NCBI GenBank assembly: GCA_024364735.1
Contig: JAGFNQ010000279.1
Location: 1,185,732 to 1,249,731, forward strand
DNA length: 64,000 nt
Reading direction: 5' to 3'
Source of the DNA: Boesenbergia rotunda
Taxonomy: Eukaryota > Streptophyta > Magnoliopsida > Zingiberales > Zingiberaceae
The notes under the pieces are model-generated. The model did no database searches. It was given only the letters and a program-made list of their open reading frames with translations, and was not told the origin of the DNA. Position 1 is the first letter of the stretch. Every line of letters starts with the position of its first letter. This document shows positions 22,521 through 34,500 of the stretch, piece after piece. The position numbers and the translations under genes are program-made.

Positions 22521-23128
22521 TCATCTTCTTCCCTATCTTCTCCTTAGTAGCTGCCTTGCTTCTGGTGAGCTTGGGTGACCTTGGGTGGCCGACGGCGCAA
22601 GGTTTGGAGAGGAAGTGGCCGGCTGTAGCAAACCCTAGAGCTAGGGTTTTGTTCGGCAAGAGAAGATGAGATTGTTTTGTGGCCCTTGGTGATTCCGGTT
22701 CTTGGTAGCTCGTCGCCCACACGACGTCCAAGAGGGAAGGGACATAAGTTAGAAGACTACGAGATAAAGAGAGGTATATTTCTCTCTGGGCTCCCTATTT
22801 TGTCTTATCATTTTATGTGGTTGATTAATTATTATTGTGTTAATTATTTGATAATTAATTGTAATAATTAATCATGTCATGGACCCCGAAAGTAAACACA
22901 AAAATCAGCGATCCATTCGTCATCTTTTCCGCAGTCGATCGGTTAGGCGAATTACAAGGCTCGATCTTTGAGATTGGCTAAGTTGTAATTCGAACCGATT
23001 GATACGATGATGAGATGGTCGTTTGGGAGATGGACCTCCATTCAGATTAATTTTTAATCCGTAGACATGGAGAGGTCTCTCAAGGACGACCAAGTATTCG
23101 CTTAGGAAACCCGCCAAGCCATACCCTG
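22521..23128. other. Unclassified segment, copy 2
   Basis: Same sequence as 3036-3610 with a complete left part (TCATCTTCTTCCCTATCTTC). It lies inside a minus-strand copia gag: the gag frame runs to YESEL and then continues as unrelated residues. CTGCAG sits at the boundary; copy 1 has 13 extra bases there. Its left side joins the Copia-A LTR end. A 76-codon minus frame (22501-22731) is open in both copies but not recognised. Confidence 0.55.
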
Positions 23129-24051
23129 CAGTTCCGATTCATATTCGGAGTCGAGATCTTCCGAGGTGGTCAGTGTTAGAAAATTGGAGTGCGGAGCCTC
23201 TTCTTCATCTTCCGAAGACGATTCATCCCACGTGGCTTGTTGTGCCTTCTTCCTCCAAGTTTTCTTGTTTTCTATCAAGTTGGGACACTCCGATTTGATG
23301 TGACCCTTCTTGTTGCACCCGTAACAGGTTACACCGCTCTTCATTTTTTGGCTTGTGGAAGGTTCAGCTGGATCGTCCTTCTTTGGTGCATTCTTCTTCT
23401 TTTGCTTTTGTTTCTTCAGTAACTTGTAGTAGTTGCGAGCCATCCGGACCAGTTCTGGATGATCAATTCCGTCGTCGTCAGATTCCAAATTGGAATCTGA
23501 CTCGGGTATCAATTGTAATTTTTTCTTTTTGGTTTTCCTTGAGTTTTACCTGCAAATAACATCATACTTTTCTCGACCTGTGCACTATTAGTTTGTTCAT
23601 GTAATTCTAATTGAGAAAATAATTCATCAAGTTTTATATCTGATAGGTTCCTAGAAACCTTGTAAGCATCTACCATAGATGTCCACAATGAATTCCTTGG
23701 GAACGAGTTCAGGGTGTACCTTATTAGGTCACAGTTTTCTACCTTATGACCTATAGTGTGTAGTCCGTTCATCAGCTCCTGGATCCTTGTGTGGAGTTGT
23801 GCTGCTATTTCCCCATCCTACATCTTGATGGTGTATAGCTTGTTGAGTAGAAGATCGCATTTGATGATCTGCATATCCGACGTACCCTCGTGCAGCTCAA
23901 TCAACTTGTTCCAAAGCTCCTTTGCGCTGCTGAAGAGGCCGACGCGGTTGAGTTGTTCCTTGGTTAAGCCACATTGAAGCGTCTGCGTGGCTTTGGCGTC
24001 TGCTTCAATCTTCTTTTTGAGTGGAGCGCCCCACTCTGAGTATCCTTGCAC

Positions 24052-24959
24052 TTTTTTTTGATCAAAGAGAAATATTATTACTGGAAAAGAAGAAAATCCA
24101 TATTAGAAGGGGGACCAAACCTGACGTTCTAATACAGAGTTATAGAGAATCAAAAAGATTTACAGGTAGTTGCTCAAAAAATAGATTGGCTGAAGAATTT
24201 TGCTATATAATTACCAGCCAGCTTTTATTGATTCTATCCCCTAGCAGCTCTTTTTAGAATTGAGCATCCACTTCACTTGAATTCCAAACAAACCACCAGC
24301 CACATTTTAACAAACTGCCGCATTCCTTCCAATTCGCATGTCCTGGAGTATCAAGTAGACTATAGTATCGCATGTGAAACTACTGAAGTATTAGTAGCCG
24401 CATACATCCGCGCACCTGGAGTTCACTTTGGGCAAGTGACCAGCCAATACGGATTTGATACGTCTTTACCGTAGTCGGTTCTACGGACTAGATAGGTCTA
24501 TGGTGGACCTATTCACCTTTATTGGCTTTTAGGCAAAACCACAGCCATCAACGGATTTAAATTGTCTTTACCATAGCCGTTTGCAATGGACTAGATGAAT
24601 CATTTTCGGTGGAACCATTCACCAACCCTACAAAACCGTACACCCAATCTAGCCCCTCCAAAAAACCACAACCCTCAGCTCTATACAGAAATCTTCTGAA
24701 ATTAACTTCTTCATCAGATGCACCCGTGAAATCAGGAGCTCTGACCATTTGTGCCATCCATTTCAGTTTCATCAGTGACCCCAATCATCTGTCATTACTC
24801 CTTAAAACTGATCACTTAGCATCAGCTGTTGCAGAAATCACACTCCAGTCGACTGTAGATTTGGCACGCCAGTGGACTAGCCGTTTTATGTGTTTCTGAT
24901 AACTGTAGTATGGATTTACAGAAGCCCATCTCACCAATCAATATCCAACAGAACATTAG
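24052..24959 (-). mobile_element. Poly(A) retroposon inserted in Copia-C gag
   Basis: About 908 bases on the minus strand, ending in a run of eight A (plus-strand T at 24052-24059). Flanks share a short CAAGG/TGCA-type repeat, an imperfect target duplication. The last roughly 110 bases, with an ATTAGAA...TTCTAAT hairpin (24102-24133), match the tail of the insertion at 53971-55818 while the bodies seem unrelated. No RT domain, so it is non-autonomous or a 5'-truncated LINE. Confidence 0.8.
24436..24645. repeat. Internal tandem duplication in the retroposon
   Basis: ACGGATTTGATACGTCTTTA (24449) and ACGGATTTAAATTGTCTTTA (24550) each lead into a GACTAGAT...GGTGGACC/GGTGGAACC stretch, two diverged copies with a period near 101 bp. 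Confidence 0.65.
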
Positions 24960-25112
24960 CCTTGTGCATTTTTAGGGATCTCCAGTCCGGACTGGATGAT
25001 GATCCACATGTCCTCCTGAGTTTTCAAGTGGGCCTCCATCCTGCTCTTCCGGTAGGAGAAATCTTCTCCTGAGAAGAGTGGTGGTCTGCCGGTGTTGTAG
25101 CCTTCTTGCATG

Positions 25113-25254
25113 GCTATAGAAATTTTTAATCTAAAAAAATAAAAAAACTTTGTTCCAAGACTTTTCCTATAAAACTCGATTAGCATAACAACAATAATAG
25201 TAATGCAAATAGTATTAATAAACTTATTCTTAGATTTACCAAGATTCGCTGGTA
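25113..25254 (-). other. Leader upstream of Copia-C gag
   Basis: Minus-strand sequence with AAAAGTCTTGGAACAAAG, comparable to CCAAGTATTGGGACAG before the Copia-A gag. PBS and LTR of this group are missing; different sequence follows. Confidence 0.55.
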
Positions 25255-25683
25255 ATCCTTCCAATCAAGCTTACTTGGAGTTCACTCCTCCAAGACTTCT
25301 AAGGTTACCTACCTTAGTTTTTTCATTGTCTAGCTTCACTCACTACGATTTTCCACTTCCTAACTTCACTTACTAGGACTTGGTTTCACTCACCAGAATT
25401 TCACCAACCTAGCTTAACTCACTAGGGTCCGTCTTTACTCACCAGGACTTCACCAACATACTTCACTCACTAGGACCCAACTTCAACACTAGGACTTCAC
25501 CAACCTAGTTTTACTCACTAGGAATTGGCTTCACTCAACAAGACTCCCCTTGCCTAACCTCCAATTAGGACTAGTCACTTGGTAGACTTATCACCCACCC
25601 CACTTAGGTTAACTTTGACCAGACCTTATTAAACATATTGTTAAACAAACTTCAAAATCCTAGAGGTTGATTGCACCAATAGA
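25255..25683 (-). repeat. LTR fragment of another copia with a 30-bp-type minisatellite
   Basis: The minus strand starts TATTGGTGCAATCAACCTC, like a copia LTR start, and then has about eight imperfect units of GTGAAGTCCTAGTGAGTGAAG. It breaks off near 25255. No gene. Confidence 0.6.
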
Positions 25684-25690
25684 ATTAACT

Positions 25691-26066
25691 GTTGGAGCAA
25701 TTTAGGTGTCCTAGATTTTGATGTTTGGGCAAAGGTTTAAATTAGGTTTATTATTATATTTAATATGCATCGTGAGTATGGAGGATACAAGTATAAAGGA
25801 GGAAAGTCCAAGTGGGATCTTGGCAAATGAGGAAAGTCAAGGACTGAGGCCAAAGGAAGCTCCAGAAGATAAGACGTGAAGGATGGAGAGGCATCAGAGG
25901 GACGCATGGCTAAAGGAGGAGACTAAAAGTCTAAGTCCTGGCAAAGGAAGACCGAACAATAAGGACCGAGGTCGAAGGAAGCTCCAGAAGGCATGTCGTG
26001 AAGGATGGAGAAGCATCCGAGGGACGCGAGGCTGATGGAGAAGGTTAGAAGTCTAGGTCTAGGTTG
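25691..26066 (+). repeat. LTR-start fragment with a duplicated unit
   Basis: Starts TGTTGGAGCAATTTAGGTGT at 25691, a copia-like LTR start. It includes a duplicated unit of about 115-120 bp with AAGGAAGCTCCAGAAG and GTGAAGGATGGAGA (25853 and 25976). The next LTR begins at 26067. No gene. Confidence 0.6.
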
Positions 26067-27367
26067 TGTTAGTAGGAGCCCTAGAGCTAATTATGTGATG
26101 ATTGACTAGGGACATTTTGTATCATATTCTATTATTAATAAAGGCATGTTCGGTTATTATACTTACTTTGTATTTGTTCCAAATAACTAAGTATAATAAT
26201 GTCCTTGGGTAGTAGGTTCTTATCTACATTATATCGATTGGTTGAATCGATAGTGAGATGATGCAGAGAACACTACTCTAAACCATTCCTAGTTAAGCAT
26301 TAATATTCAAGGACAATATTAATGCATGGAGACTAGCATGTAGGTCAACTGATGACTTGAGCTCACAAGTCATGGATATGTGATATCAAGTTGACACATG
26401 GGTATACATTGGAGAATGTGTACTGAATTGACCCGCCATGAAAAAATTTCATAGATTGTCATATGAGTGTCATAAACTTTCTCATATAACTATTAGTATA
26501 AATAGTCCTTAGACCTGAAGTCACTACGGTTCCCTACATAACGAGTTATGTACTTTGGTATCGTCAAACGTCACCCGTAACAGGATGAACTATAAAGGTG
26601 ATCACTAGGTATGTAATGAATTATGCGGAGGGATGTGAGAGATGTAGATGAGATCTATCCCTCCCATATGATGGGAGTGATATCTGTGGGGCCCTTGATC
26701 GAGTAGGACTACTAAAAAGCATGACCATGCTCAAATGAGTCAATAAGAGATATTGAGCTCATTTATTTGAGTGAGTCTACTCGGGGATCAAGAAACACAA
26801 GATTGACTGAGGATGACATGGTCTATGCCTCATTGGTCAATCTAGATATCGAGGATAGAAGGACAAGGTCATACATTATCGTAGTCACCGAGGTTAAGTC
26901 GGATCTCGACTTTTCATGTTACTTGGGTAGCAATGATGCATTGCTAGATGTCGCTCATTGCTTATATGTCTAAAGTGGTTTAGACACATTGCCAACGTTA
27001 CGAGAACCTATTGGGTCACACACTAATGACACGATGCTTCGGAGATTAATTGATCTTGGTTTGACTAAGATTTGATTTGAATTGGATTAATTGAGTTAGA
27101 CTCAAGTGAATCCAATTAGATTATGAGATTGAGTCTAATTTGAGTTAGACTCATCTAGATTAGACTCAACCACTTAATTATGGATAATATTCATTAAAGG
27201 GTTTAATAAAATATTATTTAAGAGGAAGGCTTTGAGACATTCTATTCATTAGATGAATAGAATATTAAGAGTCTCAAGGAATACCAAGAGGCTTGGTATT
27301 CATTGGGTTTTATTAGCATTAAGATGAGAGGAGCTCAAGGGACATAGACCCTTGGTATTCATTAGAT

Positions 27368-27380
27368 GAGTATAAATACA
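27368..27380 (+). promoter_or_regulatory. TATA box of the Copia-F LTR
   Basis: GAGTATAAATACACC, a canonical plant TATA context, 36 bases before the Copia-D insertion, which would cut off transcription from this promoter. Confidence 0.7.
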
Positions 27381-27410
27381 CCCCTTGTCAAAGGCTAATG
27401 GGTGCATCTC

Positions 27411-27415
27411 TCTTC
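27411..27415. repeat. TSD of Copia-D (left)
   Basis: TCTTC here equals TCTTC at 37203-37207. Confidence 0.9.
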
Positions 27416-28439
27416 TGTTGGATCGAGAAAACACAATAGAGGGGGGAGGGGTGAATATCGTGAAAACGTTTCGGATTAGAAGTTAAGTGAATACGCAGCG
27501 GAAATTAAAACAAACACACAGAACGCAAGGATTTTTACTTTGCTTCAGAGTCGCAGTCGGCTCCTACTCTAAGGCCCATGGTCCTTGACCGTTTACTGCG
27601 GGCAATTCTATAATGCGTAAAGTTTTACAAAGATTTGTACAATAATAGTGCAGTAAAAAGAACAAGTTTACTCTTCGTTATCGACGCCCGGTGTGGATCA
27701 TGCTTCGGAGCGGAGGGTCGTCGTCGGCGCTAGAATCTCGAGATTGGGAGTTTTCGGAGTGGAGTGCTTGAGCTAAGAGTGTTGAGGCGTTTGAGAGTTG
27801 TGTGTTGAAGCCTTGGGGGTCGAGCCCCTTTTATAGTGCACCTGGGGGCGTCCTGGATGTTGGGGGCGCTCTCCACGTGCCTCTGGATCCGCAAACCCCT
27901 ATTCGAAACTCGACCAGCCCTTATCCCTCCAGGATCAGGCTCGGAGCTGACGGGGGCGCTCGGGACACTGGGGGCGCCCTGCTTGACTTGGTCAACAGGC
28001 TTCATGGTTGAATTTTGCTTCGGTTCATTTCTTTGCTTGGACTCAGGGTGCCCGGGACCTCCAGGGCGCCCTGCCTAGTGCATTTTCGAAGCGACTCTTT
28101 GCTTGGTTGTTTGCTTTGACCTTGGGGGCGCCCGGGACCTCCAGGGCGCCCTGCCCAGCTGCTGCCCCTCTCCTTTAGGGCGTTCTGAGCTGTAGAAACT
28201 CGTTCCTTCGGTCCTGCATCCAGGGTTAGTTCCAAAACAACAAGGTAAGAGTGTTAGATAATTTTTTTACAGTCATAGCTGTCTTGGTTCTGACTTCGGG
28301 TCTCTAATATGGAACCCTATGTTGATGCAGTCTGACCCTGATTGTTGTTTTGTGTTGACATCGATTTTAGTTTAGGTTGATGAGATGATTATGATTAAGT
28401 CCTGGTCGTGGACTAGGCATACCTAGTGGAAATTGGTTT

Positions 28440-28731
28440 GATGAAATCCTGGCTTGGAGGGTTAGGTCCTAGCTTGAGAAGCTAGGTGGATGAAATCCTA
28501 ACTTGGAGGGTTAGGTATGAGAAAATCCTAGCTTGGAGGGCTAGGTGTGAAAAGTCCTAACTTGGAGGGTTAGGTGTGAGAAAATCCTAGCTTGGAGGGC
28601 TAGGTGTGAAAAGTCCTACCCTGGAGGGTTAGGTGTGGAAAAATCCTAGTTTGGAGGGCTAGGTGTGAAAAAGTCCTAACCTGGAGGGTTAGGTGTGAAA
28701 AGTCCTAGCTTGGAGGGCTAGGTGTGGAAAA
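28440..28731. repeat. Minisatellite, unit near 28-30 bp
   Basis: About ten units like AATCCTAGCTTGGAGGGCTA with GGTGTGAAA spacers, alternating CTAGC/CTAAC. It continues after the solo LTR at 30586-30660. Confidence 0.85.
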
Positions 28732-30584
28732 TGTTGGGTTCTCCCGGCACAAAACAATAAAAATGCAGCGGAAACAAGAACCCACGAGCGATCCATGCGA
28801 AAGAAAACTCGTACAAAGCTATCTATCTAATAGATTTATCTACTGTTTATACCTTTGAAGCGTGCCCTTCGGTTATCTCGCTCGTCCAAGATGCACCGGA
28901 TCTCTTGCGCGCTCAAACGTCCGTGCCTCTATTCGTATCCACACGGACACAATCTCTCAACTTTGGGAGAACTACCTTAGTTGTGCTAGCAACTTGAGGT
29001 AACTCGAAAACACCAAGAACCTTACAGTAAGGTTTCGGCCAAGAGTGGAGGAGAGGAAGAAGAGAAGAAGGGAAGGGGAAAAGCTAAGGCCAGAAGAAGA
29101 CCTCATCCAAAGTCACAAGGCCCTCTTTTATAATCATCCCATGAATATGAAGAGGTTTGTGTCTCTTTGGCTTCCCAATAAAGAGTACATCTTTTTATGT
29201 AGCTCTTCATCATTTCCTATGCAAGAAAAGAATTTTTTCATCCAATGAAGAGAGACTTTTCTCTTTCCTTCATTCAGCTCCGACCGGGCCTCTCGGGCTT
29301 CCGACTCGGTCTCCCGACCAAGTCTCCCGAGTGGCGAGCTCCCAACCCAGTCTGCCGAGTAGCGACCCAGTCCGCCGAGTTCCGACTTGGTCCGCCGAGC
29401 TCTGACTCGGCCCGCCGAGCTCCGATTCGGCCCGCCGAGCTCCGACTCGGCCCGTCGAGCTCCGACTCAGTCTCTCTCGAGTTCCCAACTCGAGCCCCCC
29501 CCGAACTGACCTCCCGAGTTCCCAACTCGGGCTCAGATCTCCCGAGTTCCCAACTCGGGCTCAGATCTCCCGAGTTCCCAACTCGGGCTCAGATCTGCCG
29601 ACCAACTTTCCCGAAGCATTGTGTCCTTTGTGTGTGACCCAATAGGTTCTCGTGACGTTGGCAATGCGCCTAAACACTTTAGACACATAAGCAATGAGCG
29701 ACATCTAGCAATGCATCATTGCTACCCAAGTAACAAGAAAAGTCGAGATCCGACTAAACTTCCATGACTATGATAGTGTATGACCTTGTCCTTCTATCCT
29801 TGATATCTAGATTTACCAATGAGGCACAGACCGTGTCATCATCAATCAATCTTGTGTTTCTTGATCCCTGAGTAGACTCACTCAATCAAATGAGCTCAAT
29901 ATCTCATATTGACTCATTTGAGAATGACCATGCGTTTCAGTAGTCCTACTCGATCAAGGGGCCCACAGATATCACTCCCGTCATATGGGAGGGATAGATC
30001 CCATCTACATCACTCACATCCCTCCGCATAATTCATTACATATCCAGTGATCGCCTTTATAGTCCACCCTGTTACGGGTGACGTTTGACGATACCAAAGT
30101 ACATAACTCCTTATGTAGGGAACCGTAGTGACTTCAGGTCTAAGGACTATTCATACCAATAGTCACATGAGAAAGTCTATGACACTCATATGACAATCTA
30201 TGAAACTTTCTCATGGAGGGTCATTCAGTACACATTCTCCGATGTATACCCATGTGTCAACTTGATATCACATATCCATGACTTGTGAGCTCAAGTCATC
30301 AGTTGACCTACATGCTAGTCTCCATGCATAATATTGTCCTTGAATATTAATGCTTGACTAGGAATAATTTAGTGTAGTGTTCTCTACATTATCTCACTAT
30401 CGATTCAACCAATCGATATAATGTAGATAAGAACCTACTATACAAGGACATTATTATACATAGTCATTCGGCACAGAATACAAAGTAAGTATAATAACTA
30501 AACATGCCTTTATTAATGATAGAATATGATACAAAATGCCCTTAGTCAATCATCACATAATTGGCTCTAGGGTTCCTACTAACA
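28732..30584 (-). mobile_element. Solo LTR of the Copia-F family
   Basis: 1853 bases; minus-strand start TGTTAGTAGGAACCC (30584) and end GAGAACCCAACA (28732). Flanked by GAAAA at 28727-28731 and 30585-30589. No PBS, gag or pol, so it is the product of LTR-LTR recombination. Homologous to the split 5' LTR of Copia-F. Confidence 0.92.
29340..29590. repeat. 20-bp and 28-bp repeat arrays forming hairpins
   Basis: First a 20-bp unit CGAGCTCCGACTCGGCCCGC, about five copies (29340-29470). Then CCCGAGTTCCCAACTCGGG hairpins at 29513, 29541 and 29569 (period 28) plus CTCGAGTTCCCAACTCGAG at 29476. Each has 8-bp arms around CCC. A 130-codon frame across it (29245-29637) is low-complexity repeat translation. 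Confidence 0.85.
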
Positions 30585-31084
30585 GAAAAGTCCTAACATG
30601 GAGGGTTAGGTGTGAAAAACCCTGGCTTGGAGGGTCAGGTCCTAGCCTGGAGGGCTAGGTTGAATTCCCGGTGAGTGAGACTGGGCATGGAGTCTTGGTC
30701 CGGGGGACTGAGCACGAGTCAGGGGAGCCTGGGAGCCAGTTCTCATGACTTAGAGTGGGTTTGGCCTTGCTTGGATCGGTCTGGTGACCGATCAGGGAAG
30801 TTGGCACGGAGTTCCCTCGTGGATCGGTCTGGTGACTGATCCAGCGATGTCTGTTCGGTCTGGTGACTGATCAGGGAACATACGGTGACTTGGTTCTGAC
30901 TTCGGGTAAGAGTGTTAGATAATTTTTCTACAGCCGTAGTTGTCTTGGTTCTGACTTCGGGTCTCCAATATGGAACCCTAGGTCGAACCGACGCCTACTG
31001 TTCCCTCGATGGGGAACGCGTCCTCACCTACTCCTCTCAGGAGAGTTTACCTTTTGCCAACCGGCTCCTCCGGTTGGACTTTTG

Positions 31085-31400
31085 CCTAGTAGCCCATCGC
31101 CAGGTGCCTAGCAGTCCTTCGCCAGGTCTTCGATTCCTAGTAGTCCTTCACTAGGTGCCTAGCCTCCCTTCGCTAGGTCTTCGATTCCTAGCAGTCCTTC
31201 GCCAGGTGCCTAGCAGCTCTTCGCCAGGTCTTAGATTTCTGGCAGTCCTTCGCCAGTTGCCTAGCAGCCCTTCGCTAGGTCTTAGGGTTTCGATGCCTAG
31301 TAGCCCTTCTTTAGGTGCCTAGCAGCCCTTCATTAGGTCTTAGGGTTTCGATGCCTAGCAGCCTTTCGCTAGGTGCCCAGCTGCCCTTCGCCAGGACTTC
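31085..31400 (-). repeat. CTAGCAGCCCTTCGCCAGG minisatellite, Copia-D 3' LTR
   Basis: Reverse of the array at 11560-11830. About fourteen units with GTCTTAGGGTTTCGATGC or GTCTTCGATTC inserts. Confidence 0.88.
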
Positions 31401-31526
31401 TTGTCTAGTGTGCCTAGGACCTTTCCTGCACACTTGAGTAACATCGTTAGAGCACAAATAGTACTTACCTTTGAATCCTTTGCCAATATCAAAACAATGT
31501 TCGATATGGTGCTTCCTGCACCAAAA

Positions 31527-34500
31527 ATCTCCTCATTTTGATTTATGGCAACACAATTCAAAGTTAAGTAAAAACATATAACTGTTAATGAAAACACAAT
31601 GAAGTATAGCGGTTATGAACAGAATAAATTAAAAAAAATCCGTTATTTATCATACTCCCCCTAAAACCCTGAATACTTGTGTTATAAAATACTTAACTTT
31701 GACCTTTCCTCCCCCTTTGACATATATCAAAAACATACGTGGGCGAACAAGGTTTCTGATAGAGTGTTTTGAGTTTTACCAATGCATTTTTTGTAAAACT
31801 TCTAAGTTTTTGACAAAGTGTTTTTAAAAAAAATAGAGTAAAAGCCTTTGCACCAAAAACTTTCTACACTTAGACAATTTTCTATTTTGAAAAGCAAGCC
31901 TAAGTTTTGTAAAAAAAAACTGTTACTTACAAGGCTTTGCAAAAAGAATTCTAGTAAAAATTTACTTAGGTGAAATTGTGAAGCCAAATTTCCCTAAAAA
32001 ATTTTAACTTTAAGAATTGGGAAAAAATTTGTTTTACAAGAATTTGCACACTTAGAAGAATATGATTGGAAATACTTTGTGTATTTTGAAAAACAAAATC
32101 TTTAAGAATTTTCTAGACAAGTTTTTCACCAAAAAAAACTTTGCTTAGAGATATTTGCCAAAATTTTCAAAAAGTTTTTGCTCAGATAAATTTTGTTTAC
32201 TAAGAAAAATTTTACTTAGGAAAAAAACATGTACTTAAAAAATTTGAAACACTTAGAAATACTTAGAAAATTTTGAAGCACTAGAAATAGTTGAAAGCAC
32301 TTGAAGTATTTTGACAGTAGTTTGAAAGTTTAACAGCACTTAGCACTTAAAAACCCTTTGAAGTACTTAGAAATTTTTGCTTTTTGAAAAAGAGAAAAAA
32401 GTTTAACAAAAAAAATTCCTTTCTCTCTTTCTTGCTCTCCCCCTTGGCTGTATATTAATAAAAAATATATTTTGAAATAAGTTTTAAGAAAAAGTTTGTG
32501 TATCAGAGCCTATGAGTTTTGAACTTATAAAAACACTTAGTATAATTCTTGAAAGCATAGCAAAAGCTTAAATTGCACCAACAAAACTCCACTTTGAAAA
32601 GTATTGTACAATTTGAAAAACTATTTTTGTATTTGTAGGCAAGTCTTTAGAAAATTCACAGACTTAGAACACTATTGCCTTAGAAAAACTTATATTAAGA
32701 AAGAAATTTTCAAAAGATTGCACTCATAAAAAGATTTTCATTTAACAAATAGTACATCTAGATGAAAATCTTTAAACAAATGTTCTGCAAAAGAAAATTT
32801 GAAACACATTTTCACTTTGAACAAGATTGACAAGATTGTTCCTTGAAACACGTTAGTATTGCACTTTTGAAACCGAAAAAAAATATTCGTGGTTTGTAAA
32901 CATTAGTGCCTTGAAAAAGTATTAGTACTTTTGAACAATGTTATTTTGAAAACATAATACTCTACTTGGCTTGGTTTCTTTTCCAGTCTGACACAATCTT
33001 AGGAAACCTTGTTAACTACAAGGACATTTCCTTAAGTGTCCTGGAAATTTTTCAAAGTCAAGTAAGTATTATTTTCAAAAGTATTCTAAAAGGATTTTAA
33101 AAGGATTCCAAAGTAAACTAAAATTTTGAAAGTGATGGTATATATATATGCAAAATGATTTATAAGGATATTATTTTGAAAGAAAAATTATTTATGTTTT
33201 CATAAGGATTTTAAAAGTGCAGTGCATGAAAACATATAATTTTGAAAATGCTTAATAATTCTTTTAATTTGATCTCCTCCTAAACTTGACCCAGTCCTAG
33301 CATGCTTGTTGACTACAAGTACTCTTCCTCTGAGTTTTAAGGTTCGATTCAAATTATAAGAATTATCTAATAATTTTGAAACATAATTGTCAGAAATTAT
33401 TTCTTTCGATTTAGACTCCCCCTAAATTTGACACTTCCTAGGAGTCCTTGTAGATCTTGATGAAGACTTCCTCTGTATCCTTAGGGTTTGTCAAAATCAA
33501 AAGGGACTCAAGCACAATTCATAAAATGAACTTTGAAGTATTAATATTTTGAAAAAAATGAATATTTGAAAGACATATTTTGAAATGATAGCATAGTTTT
33601 CGAAAAACATGAGTAATAGTTTGAAAACATAGTATTTTTAATCTTCTTTTAATTTGAACTCCCCTTGTATCCGACTAGTCTGACTTTGTCTAAGTGCTTG
33701 AAGGTTGTTTAGTATTGACTAGGTTTGACTATGTTGACTTGGTTTTACCAATAATTGACCCAATCAAGTCCTAGGTCTTAGTATTAATTCAATCAAGACA
33801 TAGTTTGATGAGTTAATTTTGAAAACAAATGAAATTCAATTTTTGAAAAATGTTGAGTGGAAAACATATAGAGTTAAAAAAAATTGAGTTGATTTTGAAA
33901 AAGTATTGAACTATATAATTAGGTCCTAGACATCTCACCCAGTTCTACATGACAAAACAGGTTACCTTATCTGTTTTGTGAGATGCTTAATTATATCTTT
34001 GATTTTATGTTAAATCTAAAATTTATTTAAAATTTGTGTTAGATTCAAATCTGACAATAGTAAAGTGAATTTGATTTTCTATAATTGGCTTCCAGGTCTT
34101 GGCGAGGCACTAGGCCTTCTTTGGCCGTAGTCTTATTGGATCATCAACCCTTTCCTTGACAAAGCCTTTTATAGAAAATTCATCTTTAAGTTACTCCTTG
34201 AAAGATTTTGGTCTAACTAGTTTGGGTCTTGGATCGGTAGCTTCGGCTAGTTCCACCAGACTAAACAGACCAGGTAGAGTATACTTGACCTTATTAGAAA
34301 CGTTTCCCTAACGTACTATCATCTCACCTCCTCCCAATACTAGGTTTTCAAGTTTTAAGTAACTCTTTAGTCCTTAAACTATTTAATCCTAATTCTAAGC
34401 ATAAAACATGACAAAAATGATCTAAGTTATATCATAATTGAAATAAAACTCTGGTTTTTTAAAATCAGCAAGGTTGTGAATTAAGTTTTCTAACGTATTA

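Larger units (their letters stand above)
23118..25112 (-). pseudogene. Copia-C gag, interrupted by a retroposon
   Basis: Starts with ATG at 25112 (MQEGYNTGRPPLFSGED), runs to EIPKNAQG, is interrupted by the insertion at 24052-24959, and resumes at QGYSEWGAPLKKK with LQCGLTKEQLNRVGLF. A TAG follows LYTIKM near 23820. A one-base change in an A-rich run near 23520 shifts frame before the linker PESDSNLESDDDG. The CCHC knuckle is CYGCNKKGHIKSEC near 23285-23330, then an acidic tail that breaks off at the unclassified segment. Same gag group as Copia-A. No pol remains. Confidence 0.87.
26067..27415 (+). repeat. 5' LTR of Copia-F, first part
   Basis: Homologous to the reverse strand of 28732-30584 (CCTAGAGC..ATTATGTGATG, AGGGAACCGTAGTGACTTC-type blocks). 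No gene; a 68-codon frame at 26767 is not convincing. Interrupted by Copia-D at a TCTTC site. Confidence 0.88.
28320..30905. other. Insertion within the Copia-D 3' LTR, with flanking 80-bp duplication
   Basis: TAAGAGTGTTAGATAATTTT followed by CTGACTTCGGGTCTC and TATGGAACCCTA occurs on both sides (28242-28320 and 30905-30985). The inserted part starts TGTTGATGCAGTCTGACCC, holds a CTAGCTTGGAGGGCTAGGTG minisatellite (28440-28731 and 30586-30660) and GATCGGTCTGGTGAC.GATC repeats (30775-30870). It looks like LTR sequence of another copia brought in by recombination or template switching. No gene. Confidence 0.6.
27416..31526 (-). repeat. 3' LTR of Copia-D, enlarged by insertions
   Basis: The outer parts (27416-28320 and 30905-31526) form an LTR of the Copia-A family: end TGTTGGATCGAG on the plus strand, TATA-like CACTATAAAAGG on the minus strand near 27828, and minisatellite near 31085-31400. 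The LTR start reads CCAAAA where the family has CCAACA. Between them lies foreign sequence with a solo LTR. Confidence 0.85.

Noticed and set aside
24609..24899. 96-codon frame in the retroposon of Copia-C
   Set aside because: On the strand opposite to the poly(A) tail, with no known motif and no homologous frame in the other retroposon.
26767..26973. 68-codon frame in the Copia-F LTR
   Set aside because: The homologous solo LTR region (29660-29870, reverse) has the frame disrupted, and it lies upstream of the LTR TATA box.
29245..29637. 130-codon frame rich in Arg, Pro and Ser
   Set aside because: It is the translation of 20-bp and 28-bp GC-rich repeats in an LTR, and several frames are open for the same reason.
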